Below, piece by piece: positions 1-11,797 of a DNA stretch of 64,000 nt (its first letter is position 1; every line of letters begins with the position of its first letter). The position numbers and the translations under genes were made by a program. The notes below the pieces were generated by a model. The model made no database searches and was not told where the DNA came from. It saw only the letters and a program-made list of their open reading frames with translations. The stretch is taken from positions 402,507 to 466,506 of the forward strand of contig MJCC01000003.1 of NCBI GenBank assembly GCA_001766655.1, written 5' to 3'. Source of the stretch: Phytomonas francai (Eukaryota > Euglenozoa > Kinetoplastea > Trypanosomatida > Trypanosomatidae).

Positions 1-3000
1 CTCGCGAAGGGCCCGCGCTCCCGCACCGTCGTCACGTGCTTCTCCACCACCACATACCGAATCGCGACGAAGTTGAGCTCTTTTTTTCTCTCCCTCTCCC
101 CATCGTGGGCGTAGATCTTGTGCAGCGCGTGCGATTTCTTCGACGCAGAAACGGCCCGCGGTTTCGCAAAAAGAAGCTCGAAAAGGAGCTCCGGCGTGAA
201 GATGTTTCGCGGCGTCATCGGCAGCGTCTTGATGGAGGACACCAGGCGCTGCGTCGCCCTCCGAAAGGGCTCGTTGTAGACGCTCGCCACGACCAACGTC
301 GTCTCGATCATCTTTATGAGAAGCTCCTTGTTGGCGCCGTCCACCTCGGACAGCCCCAAGTTGCTCGCGGAGGCGAGCTCCGATTTCGATCCCAGGCTCG
401 TGAGATTCGTCGAACCCGGCACCGAGGACTCCACGCGGTAATGCAGATTCTGGTGATGCGTGAGAAGCGAAAAGTTGACGTACTGCACATCCACCCCTTT
501 GGAGCCTCGGAATCGGATCCCCGTCAGGTTCGCGAGCACGCTCTGTAGCCTGTCGATGCGATCCTGCAGCTTGGCCAATATCATCACCCCGCCAGCGCTA
601 CTGCACATCCGGATAAAGGAAAGGATTTTCTTTGGATACAACCCCGCCTTTAGACGGTGGTACAACTCATGGCAGAAGGTATTGACGAAGATGTCGACTT
701 TGTGGGCTAACGCCAGGGACTTTTCCGCGCTGGCGTGGCTCCTCGTGATGGACAGAAATCCCTTCGTCTTGCACATCTCCAACGCCCAGTAGTAAAGCAG
801 CTCATGGAGGGGACAGCGCTCATTCACGCCGAAGAGCTCGTAGAGCGGCGCGGCATCGCAGAACCCCTGGATCATCCGCGGATTCAGAAAGAGCGGGAGA
901 AGGAGGAAAAGAAAACGCCACGTCCCCGAGCGCGCCTTCGTCAGCGGCAGGGAGGATCCCTGGCCGCTCTCGTGCTTTTTGATCTTCGCCTGGAGCAGCG
1001 CATTGAAAAAGACGAGGTGGTTCGTGAGCCCGCCGGGCGCCGCGGACTGCTTTAACGGATTCGTGACCGAGGTCAGGGTGCATTTGCTCGCGGAGGTGAT
1101 CGTCGGCTTCGTCAGCGATGCGCGATGGACGACGGTCGCCGCGGCCTTCCCGGAGGTCGGGGTGCCCTCGCCGGAGGGCGTTCGCTCGGTAGAGTTCGGC
1201 GAGCCCGGCCGGAGCGGGAGCGGGTCCAGGGCGTCGTCGTCGGCGCCCTGCGGGTAGAGCGAGTTCATATCCCGCGGCATCGGCGTCTCGACGCACGCCA
1301 GGAGGAGCAGGACGAGGTCGCTTTGGTAGATCTTTTGGTAGCGCGGCGTCAGGAAGGGCTGCGGGGGGGGGATGGGGTCGTCCGCTGAGGGAAGATCCCG
1401 GGAGGTCAACGAGCGCCGGAGCAGCGACTTGGACTCCGCGAGGGGGCTCGTCAGCTCCGCCTGCGCGTCGTCCGCGTAGCGAGGCTCATCCCAGACCAGG
1501 CCGGGGTCGATGTAGGGGTGGAAACGTGAGGTGACGAGGCGGTCCACGACGCCGTCCTCGAGGCACGCACCCTCCATGAACTTCTCGAGATCCGCGGTGA
1601 GGGGGTAGGTGAGGGGTTTGCGGCCAAGCTGCTCGCGCGCTAGCCGACATCGGATTTCCACCAGCGTTGAAAAGAGCAGAGGCCCGGGCAGAAGCGCGGG
1701 CGGGAAGACGAGGTCCTTGCGAGAGGCGTGGGGTGCCTTTACGCTTGAAGTGGCCCCGGCGTCGGCGTTATGCCATAGCTGACGAATCTTCCGCTGTAGG
1801 CGCTGCCGCCACGCCGCCTCGGCGCGCTTTAATTCTCTCAACCGTGGACGATAGCGCTCCGCGCCCTCCATCTCCTCCTCCTCTTCTTCTTCCTCTTCCT
1901 CTTCTTCCTCGTCATTACCTTTGCCGAACTCGGCGGCGGCCCCATTTCTCCACATTCGCAAGGCTGCATCCTCGGACGGATTCCTGGAGCGAGGTTTCTG
2001 TGTTTTTGCCTGCTCCCCCCATTCATATAGCAGCCGCTCCGGGATGGAGACGAGCAGCCAGAGCGCAAGCCCCAAACTCTCAGGGGAGGTGAGCGAATTC
2101 AGCGAGATCGGCCGCGAGGGGATGATGTTTGCGTTCAGTAAAGCCCGCATGCTATCCATCGTCACCTTGCCCCGTGAGTTGGTGAGGTTATCCAGGTGCT
2201 TGAGCATCAGACTCGAGCCACCGGGCAGCAAGCGATAGCAGGATACCACATCCCCATCGGCATTGAACTTTTCACTTTGAAATATAACGCCTTCTTGAAA
2301 GAAGTAGTTGAAATCAAACCGCAGAGTGGGGAGCTTGTAGGGGAGCGGGGTCACGCTGTGCTGAACCCGCGCATTCATGAGGCCGGTGTAGATCGCGGTG
2401 AGAATCGGGAAGCCGGCATCCGCGTCCATCACCAGCCAGTGCTCAATGCACTCCAGCGATATGGTGCCGGTCCGCCTGTTCGCGTTGAGGTTTTGTAGAA
2501 AGCAGGTTTTTAGGAAAGAAGGGGCCTGAAGGGCAGCCAGCATCAATGCGTCTAGAACGATGACAGAATTGTAATCAAACGACGGAATGTCCTCCTCTTC
2601 GTCGTCTTCGTCGTCCTCCGCCTTACTTTCGTCAGGGCTCTGGTTCTTGTCCGCATTATCTTCCTCTTCTTCCTCTCGTTCATCATCTTCCAAGCCCTCC
2701 TCCTCTTCCCCATCGTCGGACTGCTCCTCATCCTCATCGTCTGACATTTTTTTTTTTTTGAGTTCCTTCCTTTTCCTTTGAAGCTTTTCTCGTGTACGGT
2801 GCTCCACAATTAGAGGATGAACATCCAACAGTTGCCATTCCTCGTTATTTTCCTCCCATACCACGTACAATTTGTAGTTCATATCAGGAAAGGCCACAAC
2901 TTCTGGTTTTGGAAGGGCTGTAGAGGATACTGGGTTTGGTGGTTTTGCGTTACTCTGTGTCATAGCCAGACTGTTCGGTACGGCAAAGCCCTTACGTTGA

Positions 3001-4154
3001 TTAGGTAATAAAGGAAGAATCGAGGTGAGATTCTCATCCGACGCTCCCGTCATGAGAGCGTTCGGCGGCGCGTACTCACTCGCCATCTGGTCATCTACCT
3101 TCAGACTTTTTTCATAAGATTTCGGCGACGAAAAAGGTAACTCTTCTCCCCCTTCCTGCTTCACCACCTCTTCTTCTTCCACCACCTCCACCTCCTCGAG
3201 TTCATCATCTGCATTGCCATGTTTGACGTCGCCAGCGTCTTTTGCCGTTTGCTCCTTGCTGCTGTCGCTGCTTCCGATAAAGGAGACCTTTCTATGATAC
3301 AACACCTCAGTATCTGCGGATGGTTTTTGCCCTCTCACAAGAAGAATCGGCATCGAGAACGGGTTGTTTTTGAAATCGCTCGCTTGGCTCTCCGCTTCGT
3401 TCGCCCCCGTCGGCGTGGGGGGCCGGACCGCCCATCCAAACATCGCCTCGCAGACCAGCTCGAGGTAAAAGAGATCATTAGACAGCAAAAAGGGCAGCCA
3501 GTAGGGAAAGGAAAAGCCCGAGGTGCCCGGGACGCCATTGGAGGGGGCACCGCCGCCCTCGTGAGGATCCTCGTCGTTTTCCTCGTCCTCGCCTTTCGTG
3601 TGAGAAGAAAAGGTGTTTGGGCGGCCGCCGCCAGGGATACCCATCCCCTCGTCCTCGTCCTCGTCCTCGTCCTCCTCTTCCGACTCCTGTCCTTCACCGC
3701 GAAGGACCATCTCTGCCCTCAAAAACTTCATGATGGCATCCTTTTCGCCCTTCGCTTCGAGCTCTTGGAGCCGCAAATTCCGGATAGCTTGTCGCCTTCG
3801 TTCCTTGTAGCGCTTTTCAAAGGATTCAACCCCGCATTCACGGGGGTTTGAGAGCCGAACCACCACCGTTTGCTTCTCCGGGCCATGCCCCGGCAAGAGA
3901 ATCTTCAACTCCTCCACTTCGTTCTTTTTCGGAGGGAGGGAGGCCTGTGCGAGGGAAAAGAAATCTTCGACGATTTTTTCGGATTCCTTCAGGGGATTGC
4001 TTTCATCGCTTTCCTTCTCGCTGCTGTCCTGATTGCTCACTTCCCCACTTCCTTTTTCCTCGTCAATGTTCAGTTCCCCTGACGCTTCGTCTTGTTCTTC
4101 AGATTCCTCTTCCTCTTCGGAAGTTTCGCGATCATACGTATCGTCGTCCTGCAT
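1..4154 (-). CDS. very large acidic protein, C-terminus outside the window
   Basis: An open frame runs without a stop from an ATG at 4152-4154 to the left edge, at least 1384 codons, so the stop codon lies outside the window. I did not recognise the family. The first roughly 550 residues are acidic and low in complexity: Glu/Asp/Ser runs at the N-terminus, an Asp-Glu repeat near 3640-3690, and another acidic block at 2590-2750 just after a run of lysines. A further run of about a dozen glutamates lies near 1870-1915. Between these, and over the last roughly 800 residues (2540-1), the sequence looks folded, with mixed hydrophobic and charged stretches and few repeats. It has no obvious signal peptide or membrane segment. 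Frame register was checked by hand at several points (3002, 2747, 1778 and 8). A nuclear or nucleolar scaffold is possible from the acidity alone, but no function is claimed. Confidence 0.8.
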   Translation of the reverse strand, partial: MQDDDTYDRETSEEEEESEEQDEASGELNIDEEKGSGEVSNQDSSEKESDESNPLKESEKIVEDFFSLAQASLPPKKNEVEELKILLPGHGPEKQTVVVRLSNPRECGVESFEKRYKERRRQAIRNLRLQELEAKGEKDAIMKFLRAEMVLRGEGQESEEEDEDEDEDEGMGIPGGGRPNTFSSHTKGEDEENDEDPHEGGGAPSNGVPGTSGFSFPYWLPFLLSNDLFYLELVCEAMFGWAVRPPTPTGANEAESQASDFKNNPFSMPILLVRGQKPSADTEVLYHRKVSFIGSSDSSKEQTAKDAGDVKHGNADDELEEVEVVEEEEVVKQEGGEELPFSSPKSYEKSLKVDDQMASEYAPPNALMTGASDENLTSILPLLPNQRKGFAVPNSLAMTQSNAKPPNPVSSTALPKPEVVAFPDMNYKLYVVWEENNEEWQLLDVHPLIVEHRTREKLQRKRKELKKKKMSDDEDEEQSDDGEEEEGLEDDEREEEEEDNADKNQSPDESKAEDDEDDEEEDIPSFDYNSVIVLDALMLAALQAPSFLKTCFLQNLNANRRTGTISLECIEHWLVMDADAGFPILTAIYTGLMNARVQHSVTPLPYKLPTLRFDFNYFFQEGVIFQSEKFNADGDVVSCYRLLPGGSSLMLKHLDNLTNSRGKVTMDSMRALLNANIIPSRPISLNSLTSPESLGLALWLLVSIPERLLYEWGEQAKTQKPRSRNPSEDAALRMWRNGAAAEFGKGNDEEEEEEEEEEEEEMEGAERYRPRLRELKRAEAAWRQRLQRKIRQLWHNADAGATSSVKAPHASRKDLVFPPALLPGPLLFSTLVEIRCRLAREQLGRKPLTYPLTADLEKFMEGACLEDGVVDRLVTSRFHPYIDPGLVWDEPRYADDAQAELTSPLAESKSLLRRSLTSRDLPSADDPIPPPQPFLTPRYQKIYQSDLVLLLLACVETPMPRDMNSLYPQGADDDALDPLPLRPGSPNSTERTPSGEGTPTSGKAAATVVHRASLTKPTITSASKCTLTSVTNPLKQSAAPGGLTNHLVFFNALLQAKIKKHESGQGSSLPLTKARSGTWRFLFLLLPLFLNPRMIQGFCDAAPLYELFGVNERCPLHELLYYWALEMCKTKGFLSITRSHASAEKSLALAHKVDIFVNTFCHELYHRLKAGLYPKKILSFIRMCSSAGGVMILAKLQDRIDRLQSVLANLTGIRFRGSKGVDVQYVNFSLLTHHQNLHYRVESSVPGSTNLTSLGSKSELASASNLGLSEVDGANKELLIKMIETTLVVASVYNEPFRRATQRLVSSIKTLPMTPRNIFTPELLFELLFAKPRAVSASKKSHALHKIYAHDGERERKKELNFVAIRYVVVEKHVTTVRERGPFA

Positions 4155-4783
4155 GTTATTTCCAGAGAATGAATTCTTTGCTTATGTCAATCAGTATTAT
4201 TATTTAGAGATAAGTTCAGAACAAATAGGTGTTCGTATTAAATTCCCACGTTTTTCGAAGGGTTTTTTTTTTTTTTAAAGAAGAGAGACAAACAAGTGAA
4301 TAGTCAAAAAGGATGGCGAAGAAATGCAGCACCTGCGATATCGACCCATGTGTAAACACATGGACACTCACTAAGTTAAAATCGATACGATTGACTTGAC
4401 CGATTTGCTATGGGTTTTACCAATATGAGAACGTTTTTATGTCAAGCGATACATGCTTCCTAAAAGCAAATACAATAAAATAAACTGAAACATAAAAAAC
4501 AAATAAATAAATACTAGTGATTGATAATAATTACGTTTTATTGTGATAATACTCCTACTAGACTCTGCCTCATCGTTAAAATGGAATCGCAAATGATAAT
4601 TCGAGTTTCGTCTCCTAAATACCCTAAGAAGTGGAATCCCCCTAGAAGATGATATCGTACGCTATACGTATATAGGTTTCAATCCAAATCTATGCATCCT
4701 TTTCTTATTTTCTCTTAAATAATAAAAAAACCCTTTCCCCCGGACCCCTTTCCCTGAAAAGTGCGCGAAAAAACAGCACCATC
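4155..4783. other. AT-rich spacer
   Basis: This spacer of about 630 bases separates the large acidic gene from the small gene upstream of it. It is AT-rich with short T and A runs (T-rich run near 4263-4278). No convincing gene or structured element was seen. Confidence 0.6.
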
Positions 4784-5131
4784 CTAGGCTTCGACAAACA
4801 GGGCCTCCATCCCAAGCAGGATGGAGATCAGGACGCCGTAGCGCACGATGATGTAGAGCGCCGGGTCCTGCACGTAGTCCCTGGCGGTGAGCTCGAGCAC
4901 GTAGAAGACGTGCTTCCCGCCGACGACGACGACGTTGTAGGCGAGGAGGCCGAGCATCGCCGTCCCGAGCGGGCTGTAGAGCAGCGCCGACGGCGACCCG
5001 CAGGCCGTGAGGGCGCCGAGGTGGCCGGGGAGGTTGGCCGCCAGCCCCTGCCCGACGTAGCCCCGCCTCGAGACCCCCCCCGACGCCCCCCACGCCCTGG
5101 AGAGCAGCGGAAGACAACGACGACAGCGCAT
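4784..5131 (-). CDS. small probable mitochondrial or membrane protein
   Basis: A 115-residue protein begins at the ATG at 5129-5131. The first 25 residues are rich in Arg, Ser, Gly and Leu and lack acidic residues, which resembles a mitochondrial targeting peptide. The second half holds two hydrophobic stretches (about residues 48-72 and 90-112) that could span a membrane. The gene is GC-rich like its neighbours and stands alone between AT-rich spacers, which supports it as a real short gene. I did not recognise the family. Small inner-membrane subunits of respiratory complexes in kinetoplastids have this size and layout, but that is only an analogy. A C-tract (minus-strand G-run) at about 5217-5225 lies just upstream. 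Confidence 0.55.
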   Translation of the reverse strand: MRCRRCLPLLSRAWGASGGVSRRGYVGQGLAANLPGHLGALTACGSPSALLYSPLGTAMLGLLAYNVVVVGGKHVFYVLELTARDYVQDPALYIIVRYGVLISILLGMEALFVEA

Positions 5132-8100
5132 TCGATGCCGCGGTTATGTGTGACACAGGGCCTCTCGTGTTGGTGTTGACCCCCCTTTTTTTCCTTTCTT
5201 CCCACGGCGAATTACCTCCCCCCCCCTTCAAAGAGAAAAGAAAGAAAGCGGAATGCGGTGTAGGCTGTGACGTTTAAGCTTTTCTGTTACCGTGTATGGC
5301 TAACTATGCGACGTAAAATTTTAGGTAACAGGTCGGATAGGAGGAAAACGAACGAGAATAGGAAACATAGTAAATGTGCTCCACCTGCATGCATTTCTTT
5401 GTCAAAAACACAAACATTACATTTGGGTGAAAAAGGCTTTCCATTCAATTTAAAACTTTTGCATATATTTACGTTGCCCAATAACCAACCACCATTGTGC
5501 TGGGAAAAAAAATGGAGTAGTCGAGCATATTTATAAAAGCCTAACAAACCATTTGCAGTCCAAATACATATGGTAAACAGACAAAAACATTGATTTAATA
5601 AATCTAGCATATTATACCTAAATATGTACCAAAATAATAAAGAGGGAAACAACACTAAAAAATTTCAAGAAGATACACAATTAAATTAATGACTAAGCTG
5701 AACACTTCCGGGACGCATTTTTACCCACCTTTCATAATATATACATAACCATTGATACTGACTTACTATGATGGGTAGATTTTTTTTTTCTTTACAGCTC
5801 CCGCAATATTACATTACATTGAGAAACTGATTTATTCACTAATATTTCCAAGAAAAGGGGATTGATGAATTTAACAAGAGAGAAATGAAAACGTCCAGTT
5901 ATAAGACTGAGGCTTTTTGGTACGATGCAGCTCAATGGATTTTATTTTCTCCAAATTTTATAAAATTTACTTTATTAATTTGTTACGATTGCTGGGTTTT
6001 AGAAACGAATTGAAGCTATAGAGTGCAGCTCGTGCTTTAGTATACGGAGAAAAATGAGACCAGGGTACGTGTATATTGCATCACGTCCCATTCTACTTGC
6101 TTATTTCGTAAGAGAAGGAGTCAAGTTAACAAACACACTTTTTTTTTTGCACACACACACACATAAAGAAGCAAAAGGAAAAATAATGAAATTATGCTCT
6201 TTTCTGCACTAAGGACTTTGATACAAACACAAGGAGATTGCTTTTTGTTCCTTTATGAAGGGTTTGTTGCACATTTTACGGCCAATTGACAGAGCATTAT
6301 TGCTTGTGCTCGCTCGAGGCAATGGTTAAAGAAGGGGGGTAGGAACCTTTGTCATAAGAAAAATTAAACAAAACTGAAAATACTTCAAATTTTCACATCC
6401 ATTCGTTTCTAGTCGATATATTAGCTCCTTTCTCTATCCCTATATATATATATAAATAAACATATATAGTATTGCAGATGTCATTATGCACAGCTATACA
6501 TAAAAATTAAATCATTATCACCACAGTAAATGAAAAGAAACCTGTGGCAATATACATTTGTGTAGTGTACAGGAAGTAACTCTGAAGCAGAGGTGCAGTG
6601 ATAAATAAATAAATATATATATATATTTGGATGAAGAAAGAAGGGAAAAACGAGTAATCTAATCGAAAAAGTCAAGCAAAATTCCCCCTAAGTTATTTTC
6701 ACTTTTACAGGACTATCGGATTGAGTATAATGGTGTAAAATATAAATCAGTGCACTACTGTGTGGTAAAAAGGAGTTTGATTTTTCGTCTCTGAGGCATA
6801 AGGACATATATGCATAGGTATAAAAATCGAAGATATTGAAAGCCACGAAAGAAATCATTCGTGGAATATCCGCTGCGTGTTGTTTTAAAGAGAAAACATA
6901 CAAAATTGTTCTCTATCATATTCTTAGTATTGACCCTTTCTCATTCCTTTCACTATTCTGATTTACATTAAATTCAAGTTCCTTGTTTGTACAGGCAGGG
7001 AAGTACAAGCCATAACAGCTGAACTAAAACGAATATTTATTGATATACATCTATTTTCCTTTTTTTCCTTTCCGTTAGATTAGATTCAGAAATGAATTAG
7101 ATGGCAAAAATTCTTATACTGTCTACTTCGTTCTACTTAGTTACGGGTAACACCAACTATACCAGACTTTATGAAGAGGTAAGATAAGCTTCTTTTATTT
7201 TATTTACGTTTCTGCAATTGCATATAAATAAACAGACGTATTAATCTTAACCAATTCCAGTTTCCATCCTTTATTCGTCTCGTTTCTTTTTCGTTGAAAA
7301 AAAATTCGATGTATAGTGATCAACAGTAAAAGAAAAAAGGGAGAATTGGACTTTGAAGAGGTGGAGAAGGATAGGAAGAAAGGTCCTATAGATTGAAAAT
7401 TTCTCCTCCAAATAACTTTATCATGAATGTCCATTTTGTTTTACCTTTTCTGATCCATATACTTCTTGAGTATCCCTGATCACATACTCCTATATGTATA
7501 TATATATATATAATTCCTTTGTAATGCTTCTTAAAAACCACGTAATATACCTTTTTTGTTCATTCTTCCTGATACATATCAAATTTATACACGTAGTATA
7601 TATATATTCACAGAAGTTCTTCTTCATTTTTACATCACACCTCACACATTAGTCAACATCTTCAGTAGTCAAAAAAAAACACGACAAAATACATAAAAAT
7701 ATAAAAACCAGTAGATAATAATGGGTAGGGGGATGGGAAACATTTTTACCTGTATTTTTAACTGATTTTTCTCATCTGAAAATAAAAGGTCATATTACAC
7801 GGTGCACCATTTTATTGTTGAATTTTTCGTATTTATAAGCTCTTCAAACACAAATAAAATAAAGGCACCGTTCTCGATGATTTCAAACATCCTCCTTGTG
7901 TATACTTTACACGGACCCCAAGTTTAATGGTTAGTTTGTATTTTCCTTTATTCATTACCATTTGAGAAGCAAAAAAACAAATACATAAAGCCTTTCCACA
8001 GATCCAACATCGATTTCTGTTTGCTCACCGTACTCTGATTTTCCTTTCTGTTTCTTCTTCCTTCATCATCAAGAGGTGCTTCTCAGTAACCTGTAAAAGA

Positions 8101-8392
8101 GACACCGATGAGAAGGGGGTCGTAGTGGCAATGGTGCGCGTCTGTATTTGGAAAACTTTGGCTGATTAACTGGATTACGTGATCTTCGAGGATGACAATA
8201 GTAAAAATTAATTTAATCTTTACATACACCCCTACTTTACACTAAGTAAGCAAGCAAGGCAATATTAATAAACGAATAGGGAAGAAATCTTTTCAGATTT
8301 AGTATATCTTGTTCCACCTTCCCTTTTTTAAATTTCTCTGAGAGATCGTTTTTACGATGTACATAGCTTTCCCCCCTTTTCAATCTTTAGAA
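5132..8392. other. long AT-rich spacer with simple repeats
   Basis: This is the longest gene-free stretch in the window, about 3.3 kb. It is strongly AT-rich and holds short TA repeats near 6441-6454, 6614-6627 and 7491-7511 and a CA run near 6154-6162. Only short, compositionally biased open frames occur. Much of it may be the 3' untranslated region of the Pumilio gene, since long 3' regions are common for regulated kinetoplastid mRNAs. No structured RNA was seen. Confidence 0.6.
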
Positions 8393-11119
8393 TTAACCAG
8401 TTTCAGCCTCATCGTCAGGGGCCCTTACGAGGTTTCGCCGTGCGAGACGCTGAACAATAGGTCGACCGTAGTTGTACGTGCGAATGGGTAGGATGTAGCG
8501 CTCGATATTGTTCACCAGTTTCGTGAACTGGTCGATGTCGGATGCATCCAGCACCCGTTGGACGACGTAATTGGCGTACTGGTCATTCATCATCAGGCAA
8601 AGTACACTCGGCCGTTTGAGGCCGATGGTCTGCAGTTCCTCGATAACGCCTATGGCCGCATCCTTTTGCTCGCGGTTCTTTTCCTTAAGCGATTCCCGTG
8701 GCTTGTGCATTCTATTTGCGATGTTCCAGTTGTCGTTTGTGATGTTTGAGAAGACGTTTACAGATGCCACAGTGATGGTTTCCGAACGCGTAAACTTCAC
8801 TACCTCCACCATTGGGGCGTTTGCCCCAACGATGGAGACGTCATTCGAGCACATTAAATCCACCAACTCCATTCTGTATGCCGGCTTGGAACGCGCGTAG
8901 AGTTTTTCCATCACATTCGAGGCGAACTTCTGTTTGCTCAGGGGAAAGAATTTCGGCTTTAGGGCATTGTAGATGCGCTCCACCTTCGATTCGTCCTCAG
9001 CGTTCTGTAGGAGATGCTGGATGACGTAGTTTCCGTACTGATCCTGCGCCAGCGCCTCCACGCCGTTCAGGAGCTCATTGAAGATGATATCTTCCTGATC
9101 TGGGCAGTGCTCCATAATGCACTGGATAACACGGCAGCCGTAGGCGTGCGTCGCCAGTTCCATCACCCGACCGGCGAAGGCGGAGATGATGAAGGCGCAA
9201 CGCTCCGGGATCACCTCCACGCACTTCTGCACAACATGGTTACCGTTCTGATCTTGAATGCACTTCGCGACGTTGCCCTCAAGCTCGGAAAGGATGATAC
9301 GAAGGCCTTCTTCGGGCATCACCTCAATGCACTTCTGGATAACGCGGCAGCCGTAGGTCTGCAGCGTCAGCTTCACCACGTGCCCGGCGAGACGATTGGC
9401 GGCGAAGATGAGCTGTTGAGGGTTGCCCTTCTCTAGCATCTTCTGTAGGACGTAGTTGCCAAAGATGTCCGTCACCAACTCCTGCGGGCTATCAAAGATT
9501 TCCTGGAAAAGAACGTCAAGTTCAGCGGGCGGTGCGGAATCCACGATGCCCTGGATGAACCGGCTGCCTTCCTGATCTTTTGCGAACTCCACGGCGTAGC
9601 CTTGGATATCACTCAGCTGCCACTGCCCGAAGTTCTTCATGTTTGTATCCGCCCGGAAGCGGCGGAGGAGCTCCGAGCCGTTCTGGTACCGCTGCCCGTT
9701 GCTGTTTTCGCCACGCGTGCGGTTGCTCTGGTTCCGCGTCCCCCATCGCGCGCCGCCATTCCGCCGGTTTCCGCCGTGGTGTTGGTTCCCGCCCCCCCCG
9801 CGCGGGCCGCCGACCGCGGCGCCGGCCGTCCCCTCCGCCCCCGCGCCGTCGCCGGACATCATCATCATCATGCCCTTGTTCGCGCCGTGCATGCTCATCC
9901 CGTTGAAGACCGCGTCCATGCTGCCCATGCCGCGCTCCAGCCCGTACATGTACGGGTCCATCCCGGAGGCGTCGTAGAAGACGCCCCCGGCGGTGTGCGA
10001 GGCGACCTGCTGGAGCCGGTAGCTCCCGTACGCGTTCATCGGCTCCTGGGTGTAGTACTGCTGCACGGCGATGCTGCGCGGGGCCGGGCGCGCGTTCGGG
10101 TTGGCCTGCGACCCCGCCCCCGTGTCAGCCTCCTCGTAGCCCCGCGCCATGCCGTTGTAGGCCTTCCCAGTGTTCTGCGCCGGCGACGGGTGCCCCTGTG
10201 AGGCCTCCTGCGACTGCTGTTGCTGTTGCTGTTGCTGAGGCTGCTGTTGCTGTTGCTGCGTCTGATGCTGCTGCTGCTGCTGCGCGGCCTGCTGCTGCGC
10301 GCCGGCGGTGTTCGGCAGCGGGAGCTTCCCGTGGGCGTAGGCGCGGAGGGTGCTGGGCGGCGCCATCGCGAGCGGGGTGGGCGCGTAGGCCGCGAAGAAC
10401 TGCGTGCTCGGGCTGATCATGTTGTTCTCGTCGTTGATCAGCGTCAGCGCGTACGGGTTCATCACTGACTTGTCCTCGTGCGTCTCCTTGAGGGTCTGCT
10501 CGTTTAGCTCGAGCGGGATGCCCATCTTGAGGTTGCCGGGGCCGGAGGGGGGCTGCTGCGCGGCCTGCTGGGGGCTGCCCCCCGTCGCGAGCCGCGCGGC
10601 TCCCGCGCTCGTGGCGAGCCTCGCGTTGGGCGCGACGTGCATCTGGTTTGGTTGCGGCGGGCTATCCCAGTCGGTTTCTAGAACTTCAAACTCCTCTTGG
10701 GTCTCGATCGACGGCAGCGGCGGCGGCGCGCGGGGGTCGCGTGGGACCTTACTGTGATACCAGTAGTAATACTCCTGCGAGCGACGCATCTCCGGTGTCG
10801 GATCGAGATTGCGATTGAGGTAGAGCTCGAAATCCATTGGAGTGTAGCGGGCGGCCGAAGGCGGGTACATGTTCGCGCCCTGTAGGTGCTGCTGTAGCGT
10901 AGGGACGCCACCGAAGATGCCCTGTTGGGCGCCCCCCATTCCCATCGCGTACTGGACGTTTTGAGGTCGTTGTAAATTGGGATAGCTGAGCATCACTGGC
11001 TTGCCACCCATGGACTGGGGAACACCACCACCCGTGGCGTGGGTATTCAAAGTCTGCATCGCGTGGTCCCCCTCTAGCTTCTGCTGCTCAAGCTGAGCTT
11101 CTCGCTTGACTGTCTGCAT
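8393..11119 (-). CDS. Pumilio/PUF-domain RNA-binding protein
   Basis: This 908-residue protein carries a complete Pumilio homology domain at its C-terminus (about residues 490-880). Eight repeats can be counted, each with the paired aromatic or Arg and Asn/Gln pattern that contacts a base, for example GNYVLQ, GCRVIQ, GNHVVQ and GNYVIQ. PUF proteins bind short motifs, usually UGUA-containing, in 3' untranslated regions and alter mRNA decay or translation in the cytoplasm. The N-terminal half is low in complexity: a glutamine-rich block at about residues 270-305, Met- and Gly-rich stretches and an Arg/Gly/Asn-rich segment before the repeats. The start ATG (11117-11119) follows a clear pyrimidine tract and AG. 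Which PUF paralogue it is cannot be told without alignment. The family call is firm. Confidence 0.95.
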   Translation of the reverse strand: MQTVKREAQLEQQKLEGDHAMQTLNTHATGGGVPQSMGGKPVMLSYPNLQRPQNVQYAMGMGGAQQGIFGGVPTLQQHLQGANMYPPSAARYTPMDFELYLNRNLDPTPEMRRSQEYYYWYHSKVPRDPRAPPPLPSIETQEEFEVLETDWDSPPQPNQMHVAPNARLATSAGAARLATGGSPQQAAQQPPSGPGNLKMGIPLELNEQTLKETHEDKSVMNPYALTLINDENNMISPSTQFFAAYAPTPLAMAPPSTLRAYAHGKLPLPNTAGAQQQAAQQQQQHQTQQQQQQPQQQQQQQQSQEASQGHPSPAQNTGKAYNGMARGYEEADTGAGSQANPNARPAPRSIAVQQYYTQEPMNAYGSYRLQQVASHTAGGVFYDASGMDPYMYGLERGMGSMDAVFNGMSMHGANKGMMMMMSGDGAGAEGTAGAAVGGPRGGGGNQHHGGNRRNGGARWGTRNQSNRTRGENSNGQRYQNGSELLRRFRADTNMKNFGQWQLSDIQGYAVEFAKDQEGSRFIQGIVDSAPPAELDVLFQEIFDSPQELVTDIFGNYVLQKMLEKGNPQQLIFAANRLAGHVVKLTLQTYGCRVIQKCIEVMPEEGLRIILSELEGNVAKCIQDQNGNHVVQKCVEVIPERCAFIISAFAGRVMELATHAYGCRVIQCIMEHCPDQEDIIFNELLNGVEALAQDQYGNYVIQHLLQNAEDESKVERIYNALKPKFFPLSKQKFASNVMEKLYARSKPAYRMELVDLMCSNDVSIVGANAPMVEVVKFTRSETITVASVNVFSNITNDNWNIANRMHKPRESLKEKNREQKDAAIGVIEELQTIGLKRPSVLCLMMNDQYANYVVQRVLDASDIDQFTKLVNNIERYILPIRTYNYGRPIVQRLARRNLVRAPDDEAETG

Positions 11120-11137
11120 TTCTTTCTTTTTCTTTAC

Positions 11138-11161
11138 CTTGAAATTGAAAAAGGAAAACTG
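11138..11161 (-). promoter_or_regulatory. probable trans-splice acceptor of the PUF gene
   Basis: On the minus strand a pyrimidine tract (11140-11160) ends in an AG at 11138-11139, about 18 bases before the PUF start codon. No in-frame ATG lies between. This is the arrangement expected of a spliced-leader addition site. Confidence 0.55.
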
Positions 11162-11647
11162 TTATTTGATGACGGTAACCTATTCTGTAATAGTAGCAGC
11201 TATAAGGGGGAAAAATAAAATCAATAAAAACGAGGGATGCACGAAAAGGATATCCTTTGCTTCAAATCTAAGGGAGCGGGTAATTTCTTCTCCAAGCTTT
11301 TCTTTTTCTTCTCCTTTTTTTATGCAACCAAAAATGTCGAAATCCCCTTGATGCGATGTATTTTGTTTTCTCACTTGAAAGTGCTTACTGTTATCCTTCT
11401 TTTTATTATTTGCCTAAAAATTCTATTTAGTGGAATAGGTTTTACAAATATTGCTCTTGTTTGTTAGTCAGAAGGATAAAAAAAGATCTATAAAAGTTTC
11501 TCAAAATGGGCACATAATAAACATTACAAAACCACCACAGCATGAATGGATATAGCCCAGTCCGTTGGTTTTTGTATTTTTATCGCATTGCCACTTTTTT
11601 TACGACTAAAACTACTAAAAAGAACACAAAACATTTTTTTATTATTC

Positions 11648-11682
<35 letters not shown>

Positions 11683-11797
11683 CTTGGATAGGAGAATGCT
11701 CAACCTCCTTGCGTGCCGACTTAACCGATATGAAGTTAATGATATAGCAGTAATAAAGCGCAATAAATCTAAAAAGATGCTTTCGTTATATATTTAG
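11162..11797. other. AT-rich spacer with TA repeat
   Basis: Spacer between the coiled-coil gene and the PUF gene. It is AT-rich and contains a TA dinucleotide run at 11653-11680. No gene was recognised. Confidence 0.6.
11653..11680. repeat. TA dinucleotide repeat
   Basis: Near-perfect TA run in the PUF gene's downstream spacer. It is typical of the spacers in this window. Confidence 0.9.
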
